The notes under the pieces were generated by a model. That model was not told the DNA's origin. It saw only the letters and a program-made list of their open reading frames with translations, and ran no database searches. A program made the position numbers and the translations under genes. From NCBI RefSeq assembly GCF_009923995.1, contig NZ_RFSK01000019.1, forward strand, positions 28,739 through 92,738: a DNA stretch of 64,000 nt, written 5' to 3'. This DNA is from Janthinobacterium sp. (GTDB lineage: Bacteria > Pseudomonadota > Gammaproteobacteria > Burkholderiales > Burkholderiaceae_D). Below, one piece after another: positions 37,792-47,047 of this stretch (position 1 is its first letter; each line of letters starts with the position of its first letter).

Positions 37792-38208
37792 GTGAAATTC
37801 ATTATCGACCACATTTTTCTGTTTGCCATCGTCATTATTTCCGGCGGCGCCCTCCTCTGGCCACTGCTGTCGATGCGCGGCAAGCGCGCGACCGTGCTGG
37901 AAGTCACGCAACTGATCAACCGTGGCAAGACCATCATCGTCGACGTGCGCAGCGCGGAAGAATTCGCCACGGGCCACCTGCCTGACGCGAAAAATATTCC
38001 GCTGCCGGAACTGGCAAAACGCCTGGGCGAGCTGGAAAAATTCAAAACGCGCCCCATTGTAGTGGTTTGCCAGAAAGGTTCGCGTTCGGCAACGGCCGTC
38101 GGCCTGCTGGGCAAGGCCGGTTTCGCTGAGGCAACGAGCCTGGAAGGCGGCCTCGACGAGTGGAAAAAGCAAGGTTTGCCATTGAAAACCTTGTCGCTGG
38201 CGAAATAA
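37792..38208 (+). CDS. Membrane-anchored rhodanese-like sulfurtransferase
   Basis: A 138-residue protein. An N-terminal membrane helix (IDHIFLFAIVIISGGALLWPLL) is followed by a single rhodanese domain with the CDC25-like loop and active-site Cys in VVCQKGSRSATA. The early DVRSAEEFATGHLPDAKNIP block is typical. The start is GTG at 37792; TATAAT at 37755 is a likely -10 box. Resembles YibN, found with grxC and secB in proteobacteria, and that order is preserved here. The sulphur acceptor is unknown. Confidence 0.92.
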   Translation: MKFIIDHIFLFAIVIISGGALLWPLLSMRGKRATVLEVTQLINRGKTIIVDVRSAEEFATGHLPDAKNIPLPELAKRLGELEKFKTRPIVVVCQKGSRSATAVGLLGKAGFAEATSLEGGLDEWKKQGLPLKTLSLAK

Positions 38209-38233
38209 ACCAGCATTAACTGAAGGAATCATC

Positions 38234-38500
38234 ATGACTGTCCCAGTAATTGTGTATAGCACCGCCGTGTGCCCGTATTGCGTGCGCGCCGAGCGCCTGT
38301 TGGAAGCCAAGGGCGTGACCGTGCAAAAGATCCGCGTCGACCTCGACCCGGAAGAGCGCATCAAGATGATGGAGCGCACGGGCCGCCGCACGGTGCCGCA
38401 GATCTACGTGGGCGATACCCACGTGGGCGGTTTCGACGATTTGTATGCGCTCGATCAAGCCGGCAAGCTGGACCCCTTGTTAAATGGCACGGCAGCCTGA
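38234..38500 (+). CDS. grxC: Glutaredoxin 3
   Basis: An 88-residue dithiol glutaredoxin that uses glutathione to reduce disulphides. The redox motif is CPYC in VYSTAVCPYCVRAERLL; the cis-Pro loop TVPQIYVGD and the GSH-binding GGFDDLYAL are present. It starts 25 bases after the rhodanese gene and precedes secB, the standard yibN-grxC-secB order. Confidence 0.96.
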   Translation: MTVPVIVYSTAVCPYCVRAERLLEAKGVTVQKIRVDLDPEERIKMMERTGRRTVPQIYVGDTHVGGFDDLYALDQAGKLDPLLNGTAA

Positions 38501-38660
38501 TATAAAGCGGGTTCGAGAAATTGCTTGGTTTTTTGTCGTATTGTTTTGATACAATTGCCCTCGCACCTGATCTGGCCGCGCCTATCCGGCGCGGTTTGAA
38601 TACCGCAAGCACCATATTTGAACGGTGTGCCGTTCTTGTCCTTTACAACGAAAGCGTTCC

Positions 38661-39134
38661 ATGTCTGACGAAAATCTGCAACCAGTCTTCCAAATCCAAC
38701 GCGTCTACCTGAAAGACATGTCGCTGGAACAACCAAATTCCCCAGCTATTTTCCTGGAACAAGAAGCGCCGGCCATCGAAGTGGCACTGGACGTGGGCGC
38801 CGCGCCTCTGGCCGACGGCATCTTCGAAGCTACCGTCACCATCACCGTGACGGCCAAGGTCGGCGAAAAAGTCGCTTTCCTGGTTGAAGGCAAGCAAGCT
38901 GGTATCTTCGAAGCACGCAACATTCCTGCTGATCAACTCGATCCGCTGCTGGGAATCGGCTGCCCGAACATCATCTACCCTTACCTGCGCGCCAACATCG
39001 CCGACGTGATCACCCGTGCCGGCTTCCCGCCAGTGCACCTGGCCGAGATCAACTTCGAAGTGTTCTACCAACAACGTCTGCAAGCTATTGCCGACGCCGC
39101 TGCCGCAGCACCAGCAGCCAGCGAAACGCACTAA
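38661..39134 (+). CDS. secB: Protein-export chaperone SecB
   Basis: A 157-residue tetrameric chaperone that keeps preproteins unfolded and delivers them to SecA. Family blocks are [35 protein letters not shown], and [20 protein letters not shown] with [15 protein letters not shown]. The acidic/Ala-rich tail varies among species. The ATG at 38661 gives the standard start. A GATACA element and a small hairpin lie in the 160 bases after grxC, so secB may also have its own promoter. Confidence 0.97.
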   Translation: MSDENLQPVFQIQRVYLKDMSLEQPNSPAIFLEQEAPAIEVALDVGAAPLADGIFEATVTITVTAKVGEKVAFLVEGKQAGIFEARNIPADQLDPLLGIGCPNIIYPYLRANIADVITRAGFPPVHLAEINFEVFYQQRLQAIADAAAAAPAASETH

Positions 39135-39184
39135 GAACAGCTCACCAAACCTGCGGCGCGGCGCGCCTGCAAGTCGTGATACGC

Positions 39185-39294
39185 GCTGTGCCCTGGCACA
39201 GCTGCGCTTCCCGGCCACCATGCACTGCCGCCCGCGACGGTTTTGTGAGTGTTCTATACTGCGGGTAAGAAACGGCGGCCTGGCCGCCGTGTTT
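39185..39294 (+). promoter_or_regulatory. Hairpins between secB and the SH3 protein gene
   Basis: A perfect 8-bp stem GCTGTGCC/GGCACAGC (39185-39202, 2-base loop) follows secB and may help end its transcript, without a T-tract. A TATACT box at 39255 is followed by a second hairpin (ACGGCGGCC/GGCCGCCGT with GTTT after it, 39272-39294). That places a structured leader or attenuator just before the SH3 protein gene. Confidence 0.4.
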
Positions 39295-39315
39295 CGTTAA
39301 GGTTCAAAAAATATC

Positions 39316-39777
39316 ATGTTGAAAAGTGCGCTCTTGAGCAAGTTCCGCTGGATGGCCGGCGCCGTGCTGCTGCTGGCCACCGCTGCCAGCCACGCCGTCG
39401 ATTTCAAGACGGTGGGCGCAAACCCCGTCATCCTGTATGACGCACCGTCCGCCAAGGGCGGCAAGCTGTACGTGGCCCCCCGCGGCATGCCGCTGGAAGT
39501 CGTGCTCAGCTACGGCGAATGGGTCAAGGTACGCGATGCCAGCGGCGAAATGGCCTGGACGGAAGCCAAGGGCCTGTCCGCCAAGCGCAACGTCGTGGCG
39601 CGCGCCGCGAACCTCAAGGTTCGCGCCAGCCCCGACGACAACGCCTCCCCCCTCATCCTCGTCGACAAGGGCGTGCTGCTGGAAATGAGCGAACAGCCCA
39701 GCTCCGGCTGGGTCAAGGTGCGCCACAAGGATGGCCAGAGCGGCTACGTCAAGACCAGCGAAGTGTGGGGCCTGTAA
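39316..39777 (+). CDS. Exported SH3 (SH3b) domain protein
   Basis: A 153-residue protein with a signal peptide (WMAGAVLLLATAASHA) and two consecutive bacterial SH3-like repeats. The first is NPVILYDAPSAKGGKLYVAP, with GEWVKVRDASGEMAW; the second is ANLKVRASPDDNA, with SGWVKVRHKDGQSGYVK. Such domains usually bind cell-wall peptides in the periplasm. The exact role is unknown. It lies between secB and gpsA, 38 bases before the latter, a common arrangement in betaproteobacteria. Confidence 0.88.
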   Translation: MLKSALLSKFRWMAGAVLLLATAASHAVDFKTVGANPVILYDAPSAKGGKLYVAPRGMPLEVVLSYGEWVKVRDASGEMAWTEAKGLSAKRNVVARAANLKVRASPDDNASPLILVDKGVLLEMSEQPSSGWVKVRHKDGQSGYVKTSEVWGL

Positions 39778-39815
39778 CGCTGTCCCGCGCCGCCCACCTT
39801 CCCCTTTGAGGTTGC

Positions 39816-40862
39816 ATGCAAGTTTCCCCTGAAGTCATTCCCGCTCCCGCCGCCAGGACCGCACGGTGCAAGATCACCGTGCTGGGCGCCGGCGCCTGGG
39901 GCACGGCCGTAGCCATGGCCCTGGCCGGCCGCCACGACGTGCTGCTGTGGGGCCGCAACGGCGACGCCATGGCCGCCATGGCCGCCAGCGGCGAAAACGC
40001 CTACCTGCCCGGTTTCCCCTTGCCGCCGCAACTGCGCATCGGCGCCGACTTCGACGCCGCCGTCGCGCATGCCGGCGGCGAACACGGCCTGCTGATCGCC
40101 GCCTGCCCCGTGGCGGGCTTGCGGCCCATGCTGCATCGATTGAAAGACAAGGCCATCCCCAACCTCGTGTGGCTGTGCAAGGGCTTTGAAGGCGGCACGG
40201 GCCTGCTGCCGCACCAGGTCGTGCAGGAAGTGCTGGGCGACAGCATTGCCGGCGGCGCCCTGTCCGGCCCCTCGTTCGCGCAGGAAGTGGCGCGCGGCCT
40301 GCCGTGCGCGCTGACCATCGCCTCGCACAGCGCCGCCTTGCGCGGCGCCGTCGTCTCGGCCTTGCACGGCGGCACCATCCGCGTGTATGCCAGCGAAGAC
40401 CTGGTGGGCGTGGAAGTGGGCGGCGCCGTCAAGAACGTGCTGGCGATCGCCACCGGCGTGGCCGACGGCCTGGGCCTGGGCCTGAATGCCCGTGCCGCGC
40501 TGATCACGCGTGGCCTGGCAGAAATCACGCGCCTGGGCACGGCCCTGGGTGGGCAGACGGAAACGTTCATGGGACTGACGGGCATGGGCGACCTGATTCT
40601 CACCTGCACGGGCGACCTGTCACGCAACCGCCGCGTCGGCCTGGGCCTGGCGCAAGGCAAGGCGCTGGACACCATCGTGGCGGAACTGGGTCACGTGGCC
40701 GAAGGCGTGCCCTGCGCCAAGGCCGTGCGCGAGCTGGCGCGCCGCATGGGCGTCGACATGCCGATCACGAATGCCGTGGCCGGCGTGCTGTTCGACGGCG
40801 ATTTGCCGCAGGTGATGGTGCAGCAGCTGCTGTCGCGCGATCCGCGCGCCGAGGCAGCCTGA
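39816..40862 (+). CDS. gpsA: Glycerol-3-phosphate dehydrogenase [NAD(P)+]
   Basis: A 348-residue cytosolic enzyme that makes glycerol-3-phosphate for phospholipid synthesis. The nucleotide-binding motif [15 protein letters not shown] follows an N-terminal extension of about 18 residues. The catalytic Lys region [19 protein letters not shown] and the blocks [16 protein letters not shown] and [20 protein letters not shown] match the family. The ATG at 39816 follows GAGG. A long palindrome lies between its end and the convergent cupin gene. Confidence 0.96.
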   Translation: MQVSPEVIPAPAARTARCKITVLGAGAWGTAVAMALAGRHDVLLWGRNGDAMAAMAASGENAYLPGFPLPPQLRIGADFDAAVAHAGGEHGLLIAACPVAGLRPMLHRLKDKAIPNLVWLCKGFEGGTGLLPHQVVQEVLGDSIAGGALSGPSFAQEVARGLPCALTIASHSAALRGAVVSALHGGTIRVYASEDLVGVEVGGAVKNVLAIATGVADGLGLGLNARAALITRGLAEITRLGTALGGQTETFMGLTGMGDLILTCTGDLSRNRRVGLGLAQGKALDTIVAELGHVAEGVPCAKAVRELARRMGVDMPITNAVAGVLFDGDLPQVMVQQLLSRDPRAEAA

Positions 40863-40900
40863 TACGTGTTCCAGTAAAAATACCACCGGACAACACCGTG

Positions 40901-40945
40901 GCGCGCGGATGTGAGTAGCGGCGGAGGCCGCGACTCACGCCGCGC
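40901..40945. repeat. Palindrome between the gpsA and cupin gene ends
   Basis: GTGAGT-A-GCGGC, loop GGAG, then GCCGC-G-ACTCAC (40911-40938) is an almost perfect stem-loop. Flanking GCGCG and CGCGC arms extend it. No T-tract follows. It lies between convergent genes and ends in GCCGCGCAG, like the palindromes near 2,816 and 54,068. Confidence 0.65.
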
Positions 40946-40963
40946 AGTCGGTTTGCCTGGGTG

Positions 40964-41308
40964 TTAACGTCCCGCCTTGTGCATGAGTATGGTCAGCAGC
41001 AGCAGGCTGTCCTCGCGCGCGGCCAGGGCATGGGCCTGGCCGCCGAGAAGGTACAGCATCTGCCCCGGCCCCAGCAGGTGCTCGCCGCCATGCGCCGTGA
41101 CCGCCACCTGCCCTTGCAGGCACAGCAAGGTGATTTCTCCCAGCACATGATGCTCGGGCATGGTCTTGCCCTTGGGCATGCACATGCGGATCAATTCCAG
41201 TTCGTCCGTCTTGGCCAGCGCGATGGCGGAAAACTGCGACAGGTCGTCGCCATCCCTGCGCAGCACTTCGATCACCTGTCCTGAACTTGCGTGCTCCAAT
41301 GCCATCAT
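40964..41308 (-). CDS. Small cupin-domain protein
   Basis: A 114-residue single-domain cupin. The two cupin motifs are visible: PKGKTMPEHHVLGEITLLCLQG with the paired His, and LLGPGQMLYLLGGQAHAL. The metal-ligand pattern is partly conserved. Substrate and role are unknown; similar small cupins act as stress-related or sugar-binding proteins. The start has two adjacent ATGs behind GGAG. It lies 15 bases after the DUF2461 gene on the same strand. Confidence 0.8.
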   Translation of the reverse strand: MMALEHASSGQVIEVLRRDGDDLSQFSAIALAKTDELELIRMCMPKGKTMPEHHVLGEITLLCLQGQVAVTAHGGEHLLGPGQMLYLLGGQAHALAAREDSLLLLTILMHKAGR

Positions 41309-41323
41309 GTGCTCCTTCAGTAA

Positions 41324-42016
41324 TTACCCGGTGACTTCCTCCGGCTCTTTCGCGCCGCGCATCCACTCGACCAGCGGCCACGCATCCTTCAAGCCTTCCG
41401 CCAGCGTCGGCAGCAGCTGTTCCGGCGCATTCACCGGCAAGGGAATCTCGGTCCACACGAAAAAGCTCTTCAGCTTGATGAATTCGATATGCTCGGCATC
41501 GGCCTCGAAACCCTTGGGCGGACGCTGCAGCTTGCCTTCGTTCTGGATGGTGCCGTAACGGGCCTTCAGGCGCTTATTCTTCAGCACTTTGGAAAAGCCT
41601 GGCGCATCGTTGACCATGTGTTCGCGCAGCGCCTTCAGACGGCCAGGGGGCGGCATGTATTCGCCCGCGCCGAACAGCAGATGACCCTGGCCATCGATCT
41701 GCAGATAATACGTGGGGCCGCCCGCCTTGCTGGGACGGCGCATGTCGTTCGGCGCGATGGCGGCAGAAAAGCGCGTCTTGTACGGGCTCTTGTCGTGCGC
41801 AAAACGCACGTCGCGGTTGATGCGGAACAAGGCCTTCTTCGGATTGCAGTATTTCACGGCCGGGTCGAACTTGCCCAGTTCGGCAATCAGCGACGTCACC
41901 AGGGCGAGGAATTCCTCGCGCAGGATGTCGTAGCGGGGCTTGTTCATGACAAACCAGGGACGGTTGTTATTATCGCTCAGTTCACGTAAAAATTGGGTCA
42001 AGTCACGCACATGCAT
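41324..42016 (-). CDS. DUF2461 (TIGR02453) family protein
   Basis: A 230-residue cytosolic protein of the DUF2461 family of unknown function. The family marks are the N-terminal LTQFLRELSDNNNRPWFVMN, the central RINRDVRFAHDKSPYKTRFS, and YYLQIDGQGHLLFGAGEYMP with LKALREHM. Length fits the family. It is followed by the cupin gene and preceded by the DegS-like protease gene on the same strand, but no functional link is evident. Confidence 0.92.
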   Translation of the reverse strand: MHVRDLTQFLRELSDNNNRPWFVMNKPRYDILREEFLALVTSLIAELGKFDPAVKYCNPKKALFRINRDVRFAHDKSPYKTRFSAAIAPNDMRRPSKAGGPTYYLQIDGQGHLLFGAGEYMPPPGRLKALREHMVNDAPGFSKVLKNKRLKARYGTIQNEGKLQRPPKGFEADAEHIEFIKLKSFFVWTEIPLPVNAPEQLLPTLAEGLKDAWPLVEWMRGAKEPEEVTG

Positions 42017-42037
42017 GTGTCAGCTTCCGATCAGCAA

Positions 42038-43198
42038 CTATTTGGAAAGCTCTTTCGGGATGGGGCGCTTGCCCACCACCACGTCGAGCGCCGCTTCGCG
42101 ATTCTTGCGCAGCACCGTCATTTTAGCTTTTCCGCCGGGCGGCAGTTGGGCGATCAGGTTGAGCATTTCCGTCGTGTCGCCCACGGGCTTGCCATCGACG
42201 GCCAGCAGGATGTCGCCGGGCACGATGCCCGCCTTGTCGGCCGGGCCATTGCGCACCACGCCGGCGATGATGGCGCCGCTGGAGCGCTGCAGGCCGAAGC
42301 TTTGCGCCAGTTCGGGCGTGATGTCCTGCGTTTCCACGCCGATCCAGCCGCGCACCACGTGGCCATCCTTGATGATGGCTTCCATCACGGTTTTCGCCGT
42401 GGAGACGGGAATGGCGAAGCCGATGCCGACGGAGCCGCCGCTTTGCGAATAAATGGCCGTATTGATGCCGATCAAATTGCCGCGCGTATCGACGAGGGCG
42501 CCGCCCGAGTTGCCGAAGTTGATGGCCGCATCCGTCTGGATGAAGTTTTCAAAACTGTTGATGTGCAGGTTGTTGCGTCCCAGCGCGGAAATGATGCCCA
42601 TGGTCACCGTCTGGCCCACGCCGAAGGGGTTGCCGATGGCCAGCACCACGTCGCCCACGCGCGCCAGTTCCGACTGGCCCAGGACGATGACGGGCAGCTT
42701 GTCGAGGTCGATCTTGATGACGGCCAGGTCCGTCTCCGGGTCCAGGCCGACGATCTTCGCGGGCGCCTTGCGGCCGTCCGTCAGCACCACTTCGATTTCA
42801 TCGGCGCCTTCGACCACGTGGTTGTTCGTCAGGACATAGCCTTCATGGCTGACGATGACGCCGGAACCGAGACTGTTGCGCAGGTCGTCATCGTCGTCGA
42901 GGCCGGGATCGCGGTCGCCGAAGAAACGCTTGAAGAAGGGATCGCGGGCCAGCGGATGGGCGCCGCGCTTGGGGACTTGCAGGGTGAGGATGTTGACGAC
43001 GGCGGGCATGGCGCGCGCCGCCGCGTCGCGGTAGGAGCCGGGTGCCAGGCTGCTGGACGCCGTTTCCACCACGGGCACCGGCTTGGCCGGCGAGCCCAGC
43101 TGCTGCACCCGGCTGGCGGGGCGCAGCGCGCCGTAGACAAAGTACAGCGCCAACGCGATGGTCACGGTTTGCGCAAACAACAACCAGAATCGTCGCAT
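42038..43198 (-). CDS. Trypsin-like serine protease of the HtrA family (DegS/DegQ-like)
   Basis: A 386-residue periplasmic protease. It has an N-terminal membrane anchor (LLFAQTVTIALALYFVYGAL), the S1C catalytic domain with His in LTNNHVVEGADE, Asp in DPETDLAVIKI and Ser in INFGNSGGALVDTRG, and a single PDZ domain (IAGVVRNGPADKAGIVPGD). One PDZ plus an N-terminal anchor is the DegS architecture, in which PDZ binding of misfolded porin tails triggers the envelope stress response. No rseA/rpoE is nearby, so DegQ- or DegS-type use stays open. It precedes the DUF2461 gene by 21 bases. Confidence 0.92.
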   Translation of the reverse strand: MRRFWLLFAQTVTIALALYFVYGALRPASRVQQLGSPAKPVPVVETASSSLAPGSYRDAAARAMPAVVNILTLQVPKRGAHPLARDPFFKRFFGDRDPGLDDDDDLRNSLGSGVIVSHEGYVLTNNHVVEGADEIEVVLTDGRKAPAKIVGLDPETDLAVIKIDLDKLPVIVLGQSELARVGDVVLAIGNPFGVGQTVTMGIISALGRNNLHINSFENFIQTDAAINFGNSGGALVDTRGNLIGINTAIYSQSGGSVGIGFAIPVSTAKTVMEAIIKDGHVVRGWIGVETQDITPELAQSFGLQRSSGAIIAGVVRNGPADKAGIVPGDILLAVDGKPVGDTTEMLNLIAQLPPGGKAKMTVLRKNREAALDVVVGKRPIPKELSK

Positions 43199-43240
43199 AG
43201 GGCTCTCTGTCCAGGTCAGCCGGCCCGGTGCCGGTCCGGC

Positions 43241-43690
43241 TTATTTTGCCAGATTGTTGCTGTTGCGTGCGTTCTGCTGCAGCGAGTCGCGGATTTCGCG
43301 CAGCAGCACGATGTCTTCCGGCGTGGCCGGCGCCGGTGCCGGTGCGGCCGGTTCGCTGCGGCGGGCCTTGTTCATCAGGCGCACCATCTGGAAGATGATG
43401 AAGGCGAGGATGACGAAGTTGAGCAAAATGGTAATGAAATTACCGTAGGCCAGCACGGCGCCCGCTTTCTTCGCTTCCACCAGGGTCATGGTGGTGGCCT
43501 GGCCGTTCAGGGGCAGGTAGTAATTGGCGAAATCGAGACCGCCGAAAATGCGCCCGATGGGCGGCATGATGACGTCTTGCACCAGGGAATCGACGATCTT
43601 GCCGAAGGCACCACCGATAATGACACCGACCGCCAGATCGACGACGTTGCCCTTCATTGCAAATTCTTTGAATTCTTGCATCATTGCCAT
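43241..43690 (-). CDS. mscL: Large-conductance mechanosensitive channel
   Basis: A 149-residue homopentameric inner-membrane channel that opens under osmotic downshock. The N-terminal helix and first membrane segment read [20 protein letters not shown]. The second membrane helix is [20 protein letters not shown]. The C-terminal helix after the Ala/Pro linker is [15 protein letters not shown]. The ATG at 43690 has GGAG at good distance. It is separated from petA by a 412-base control region. Confidence 0.96.
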   Translation of the reverse strand: MAMMQEFKEFAMKGNVVDLAVGVIIGGAFGKIVDSLVQDVIMPPIGRIFGGLDFANYYLPLNGQATTMTLVEAKKAGAVLAYGNFITILLNFVILAFIIFQMVRLMNKARRSEPAAPAPAPATPEDIVLLREIRDSLQQNARNSNNLAK

Positions 43691-44102
43691 GAATTTCTCC
43701 TTCGGGTATGTATAAAAAACATGCCGATCATACTATTGATTCCCATCGACACCAACTTGCGGTTGCGTGCGAGGCCCATTCTGGCACAGCCGCGCGCATC
43801 TAGTTCGAAAGAACTAGCCACCTCCTGCAAAAGTATATAAATTATGGTACAAGCAACGTTTTTGTTTTATTCGTTGTTTGCTTCACTTATAATTTGCGGT
43901 TGCCAGAAGTGACTTTTTCGCTTCCGGATAATCAACAAGAAACTGGCACGGGCTGCGCCATTGGCCGAAGTTCCGCAGGGATGTTGCCACTTTACCGTAC
44001 AAAGATGCGGGTTGCGGCAAACAGTGGGAAAGAGCTTCGGCGACGGTTTTTCGCGGCTGCCACTCATAATAAAGATTCGCATTTTGACTGATTGGGGTTT
44101 GC
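43691..44102. other. Divergent control region between mscL and petABC
   Basis: These 412 bases contain no supported gene. They are AT-richer than the surroundings around 43,830-43,900, with a TATAAT box at 43888-43893 pointing towards petA. A perfect palindrome CTAGTTC-GAAA-GAACTAG spans 43800-43817. The petA leader would be about 200 bases. A regulator cannot be named. Confidence 0.45.
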
Positions 44103-44711
44103 ATGAGTAACGAAAAGCAGGTCGATTCAGGCCGTCGCGGCTTGCTCGTCGCCACGTGCGCGGCGGGCAGTGTAGTTGGATTGGCAACCGCGGGAGCCTT
44201 GGTAAGCACCTTCCAGCCGTCGGAGCGCGCGAAAGCGGCTGGCGCGCCGGTCGAAGTAGACATCACCACCTTGCAACCCGGCGAAATGCGCACCGTCGAA
44301 TGGCGCGGCAAGCCGGTCTGGATCCTGAAGCGCACCCCGGAGATGGTCGCCTCGCTGAAAAAAACGGACGACAAAGTCGCCGACGCCGATTCCCAACGCA
44401 ACCCCGCCGAATTCACGCCGCCGTACTGCATGAACGAATGGCGCTCCATCAAGCCTGAAATTCTCGTCGCCGTCGGCATCTGCACCCACCTGGGCTGCTC
44501 CCCTTCCTCGAAATTTACCCCCGGTCCGCAACCGTCGCTGCCAGATGACTGGCAAGGCGGCTTCCTGTGCCCTTGCCACGGCTCCACCTTCGACATGGCG
44601 GGTCGCGTGTTCAAGAACAAGCCTGCGCCGGACAACCTGCAAGTGCCGCGCCATATGTACTTGAGCGACACCAAACTGCTGATAGGTAAAGACGAGAAAG
44701 GCGAGGCTTGA
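44103..44711 (+). CDS. petA: Ubiquinol-cytochrome c reductase, Rieske iron-sulphur subunit
   Basis: A 202-residue subunit of the cytochrome bc1 complex that accepts an electron from ubiquinol at the periplasmic side. The N-terminal twin-Arg segment [20 protein letters not shown] is a Tat-type anchor. The [2Fe-2S] ligands are in CTHLGCSP and CPCHGSTFD, each with one Cys and one His ligand plus the disulphide cysteines. It is the first gene of petABC; its stop is 2 bases before the petB ATG. Confidence 0.97.
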   Translation: MSNEKQVDSGRRGLLVATCAAGSVVGLATAGALVSTFQPSERAKAAGAPVEVDITTLQPGEMRTVEWRGKPVWILKRTPEMVASLKKTDDKVADADSQRNPAEFTPPYCMNEWRSIKPEILVAVGICTHLGCSPSSKFTPGPQPSLPDDWQGGFLCPCHGSTFDMAGRVFKNKPAPDNLQVPRHMYLSDTKLLIGKDEKGEA

Positions 44712-44713
44712 TC

Positions 44714-46126
44714 ATGGCTGCTTTCAAAGAAACGAAATTTCCTGCCGATGCGCCCGCCGCCGAAAAAGCCCTGGGCTGGGTGGATGACCGCTTTCCCCTG
44801 ACCAAGCTGTGGAATGACCAGTGGGGCAAGTACTACGCACCGAAAAACTTCAATTTCTGGTACATCTTCGGCTCGCTGGCCATGCTGGTGCTGGTGCTGC
44901 AGATCGTCACCGGCATCTTCCTCACCATGCACTACAAGCCGGATGCGGCCCTGGCCTTCAATTCCGTCGAATACATCATGCGCGAAGTGCCGTGGGGCTG
45001 GCTGGTGCGCTACATGCACTCGACGGGCGCCTCGGCCTTCTTCATCATCGTCTACCTGCACATGACGCGCGGCCTGCTGTACGGCTCCTACCGCAAGCCA
45101 CGCGAGCTGATCTGGCTGTTCGGTTTCGCCATCTTCCTGTGCCTGATGGCCGAAGCGTTCTTCGGCTACCTGCTGCCATGGGGCCAGATGTCGTACTGGG
45201 GCGCGCAAGTGATCGTCAACCTGTTTGGCGCCATCCCCTTCATCGGCCCTGACCTGTCGCTGTGGATCCGCGGCGACTACGTCGTCTCCGACGCCACCCT
45301 GAACCGCTTCTTCGCCTTCCACGTGATCGCCATCCCGCTGGTCCTGCTGGGCCTGGTTGCCGCGCACTTGATCGCCCTGCATGAAGTGGGCTCGAGCAAT
45401 CCGGACGGCATCGAAGTGAAGGAAAACCTGGGCGCCGACGGCCACCCCGTCGATTCCATCCCCTCGCACCCGTACTACACCGTGCACGACCTGTTCGGCG
45501 TATCGATCTTCCTCGTCATCTTCAGCGCCGTCGTCTTCTTCGCGCCGGAAATGGGCGGATATTTCCTGGAATACAACAATTTCCTGCCAGGCGATTCCCT
45601 GAAGACCCCGCTGCACATCGCGCCAACGTGGTACTTCACGCCGTTCTACTCGGTGCTGCGCGCCACCACGGCCGACTTCATGTACGTGCTGATGGCTGCC
45701 GTGGCCGCCTATGTCGTGTTCATCTGGCTCAAGTCGCGCCTGTCGACCAAGGTCAAGGCCGCCATCGCCGTGATCGCGCTGCTGGCCATCGTCGGCATGC
45801 TGCCGCAGGTGCTGGACGCGAAATTCTGGGGCGTCGTGTTCTTTGGCGGTTCCGTCGTGATCCTGGCCTTCCTGCCATGGCTCGACCATTCGCCCGTGAA
45901 ATCGATCCGCTACCGTCCGACCTGGCATAAATACATCTATGCCATCTTCGGCCTGTCGTTCCTAGTGCTGGGCTACCTCGGCACCCAGGCGCCGACGGAT
46001 ACGAAGACCATCGTGTCGCAAGTGTGCACCCTGATTTACTTCAGCTTTTTCCTGCTGATGCCATGGTGGAGTGCAATGGGCAAGTTCAAGACCGTGCCGT
46101 CGCGTGTGACGTTTCACCCGCACTAA
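44714..46126 (+). CDS. petB: Ubiquinol-cytochrome c reductase, cytochrome b subunit
   Basis: A 470-residue membrane subunit carrying the two b hemes and the quinone sites. Typical segments are [20 protein letters not shown], the heme-ligand helix [20 protein letters not shown], the Qo-site [20 protein letters not shown], the second pair of His in [20 protein letters not shown], and the PEW-loop equivalent [13 protein letters not shown]. The in-frame TTG at 44708 overlaps the petA stop; the ATG at 44714 is the likely start. Bacterial petB of this length includes the C-terminal subunit IV-like helices. Confidence 0.97.
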   Translation: MAAFKETKFPADAPAAEKALGWVDDRFPLTKLWNDQWGKYYAPKNFNFWYIFGSLAMLVLVLQIVTGIFLTMHYKPDAALAFNSVEYIMREVPWGWLVRYMHSTGASAFFIIVYLHMTRGLLYGSYRKPRELIWLFGFAIFLCLMAEAFFGYLLPWGQMSYWGAQVIVNLFGAIPFIGPDLSLWIRGDYVVSDATLNRFFAFHVIAIPLVLLGLVAAHLIALHEVGSSNPDGIEVKENLGADGHPVDSIPSHPYYTVHDLFGVSIFLVIFSAVVFFAPEMGGYFLEYNNFLPGDSLKTPLHIAPTWYFTPFYSVLRATTADFMYVLMAAVAAYVVFIWLKSRLSTKVKAAIAVIALLAIVGMLPQVLDAKFWGVVFFGGSVVILAFLPWLDHSPVKSIRYRPTWHKYIYAIFGLSFLVLGYLGTQAPTDTKTIVSQVCTLIYFSFFLLMPWWSAMGKFKTVPSRVTFHPH

Positions 46127-46162
46127 GCCGATCCCACGCCACGCTCAAAGGACATACATCAT

Positions 46163-46927
46163 ATGAAGATTGCAAAAAAACTGCTCGCCATCCTGGCCCT
46201 CGTGCCCGCCATGGCCCTCGCCAGCGAAGGCGGCTTTCCGCTCGACAAGGCACCCGACCGCCAGACCAACATGGCAGCGCTGCAGCATGGCGCCAAACTG
46301 TTCGTCAACTATTGCCTCAATTGCCACTCTGCCGTGTCGATGCGCTACAACCGCCTGCGCGACCTGGGCTTGACGGAAGACCAGATCAAGCAGAATCTGC
46401 TGTTCACCAGCGATAAAGTGGGCGACCTGATGACGACGGCCCTGGCGCCGCAGGATGCCAAGGCCTTCTTTGGCGTCGTACCGCCCGATTTGTCGGTAAT
46501 TTCGCGCGCGAAATCATCTTCCGCTGGCACAGGCGGCGACTACCTGTATACTTACCTGCGTACGTTCTATAAAGACGACACTCGTCCGACCGGCTGGAAC
46601 AACATGGTCGTGCCGAATGTTGCCATGCCGCATGTGTTATGGGAATTGCAAGGTATCCAGACTGCCAAGTTCGTGGAAGAGAATGATCCGCACGAAGCGG
46701 GCAAGAAAATCCACAAATTTGTCGGCTTCGAACAAGTCAAGCCAGGCACGTTGAACAAGATCGAGTATGACACTGCGGTAGCCGACCTGGTCGGCTACAT
46801 GGAGTGGATGGCCGAACCGGCACAGCAGACACGCAAGCGCCTGGGCGTGTGGGTGCTGCTGTTCCTGTCGGCTTTTGCTCTGCTGGCATGGCGCCTTAAC
46901 GCGTCGTTCTGGAAAGAAGTCAAATAA
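46163..46927 (+). CDS. petC: Ubiquinol-cytochrome c reductase, cytochrome c1 subunit
   Basis: A 254-residue subunit that passes electrons from the Rieske protein to cytochrome c. A signal peptide (LLAILALVPAMALA) precedes the heme-binding CLNCH motif. Conserved segments such as APQDAKAFFGVVPPDLSVIS and the likely axial-Met region (NVAMPHVLWELQG) follow. A C-terminal membrane anchor (LGVWVLLFLSAFALLAWRL) completes the protein. AAAGGA lies before the ATG. It ends the petABC unit; a terminator follows. Confidence 0.96.
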   Translation: MKIAKKLLAILALVPAMALASEGGFPLDKAPDRQTNMAALQHGAKLFVNYCLNCHSAVSMRYNRLRDLGLTEDQIKQNLLFTSDKVGDLMTTALAPQDAKAFFGVVPPDLSVISRAKSSSAGTGGDYLYTYLRTFYKDDTRPTGWNNMVVPNVAMPHVLWELQGIQTAKFVEENDPHEAGKKIHKFVGFEQVKPGTLNKIEYDTAVADLVGYMEWMAEPAQQTRKRLGVWVLLFLSAFALLAWRLNASFWKEVK

Positions 46928-46995
46928 GTGAGGCGCCGGCCGAAGGCCGGTTGGTGCCTGTTTCTGCGTTGTCCGCACGAGTGGACAAGCGACCT

Positions 46996-47030
46996 GGGGT
47001 GAGCCGTTCGCGGCTTCACCCCCTTTGTTT
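46996..47030 (+). terminator. Terminator between petC and sspA
   Basis: GGGGTGAGCCG, loop TTCG, then CGGC-T-TCACCCC (one bulged T) is followed by CTTTGTTT. A smaller stem CCGGCC/GGCCGG lies directly after petC at about 46935-46949. sspA can then have its own promoter or receive read-through. Confidence 0.65.
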
Positions 47031-47047
47031 CTAAGGAACTATAAAAA

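Noticed and set aside
43955..43975. TGGCACGGGCTGCGCC as a sigma54 promoter for petA
   Set aside because: The -24 half fits, but the -12 half lacks the TTGC core. A housekeeping bc1 operon is not expected to depend on RpoN.
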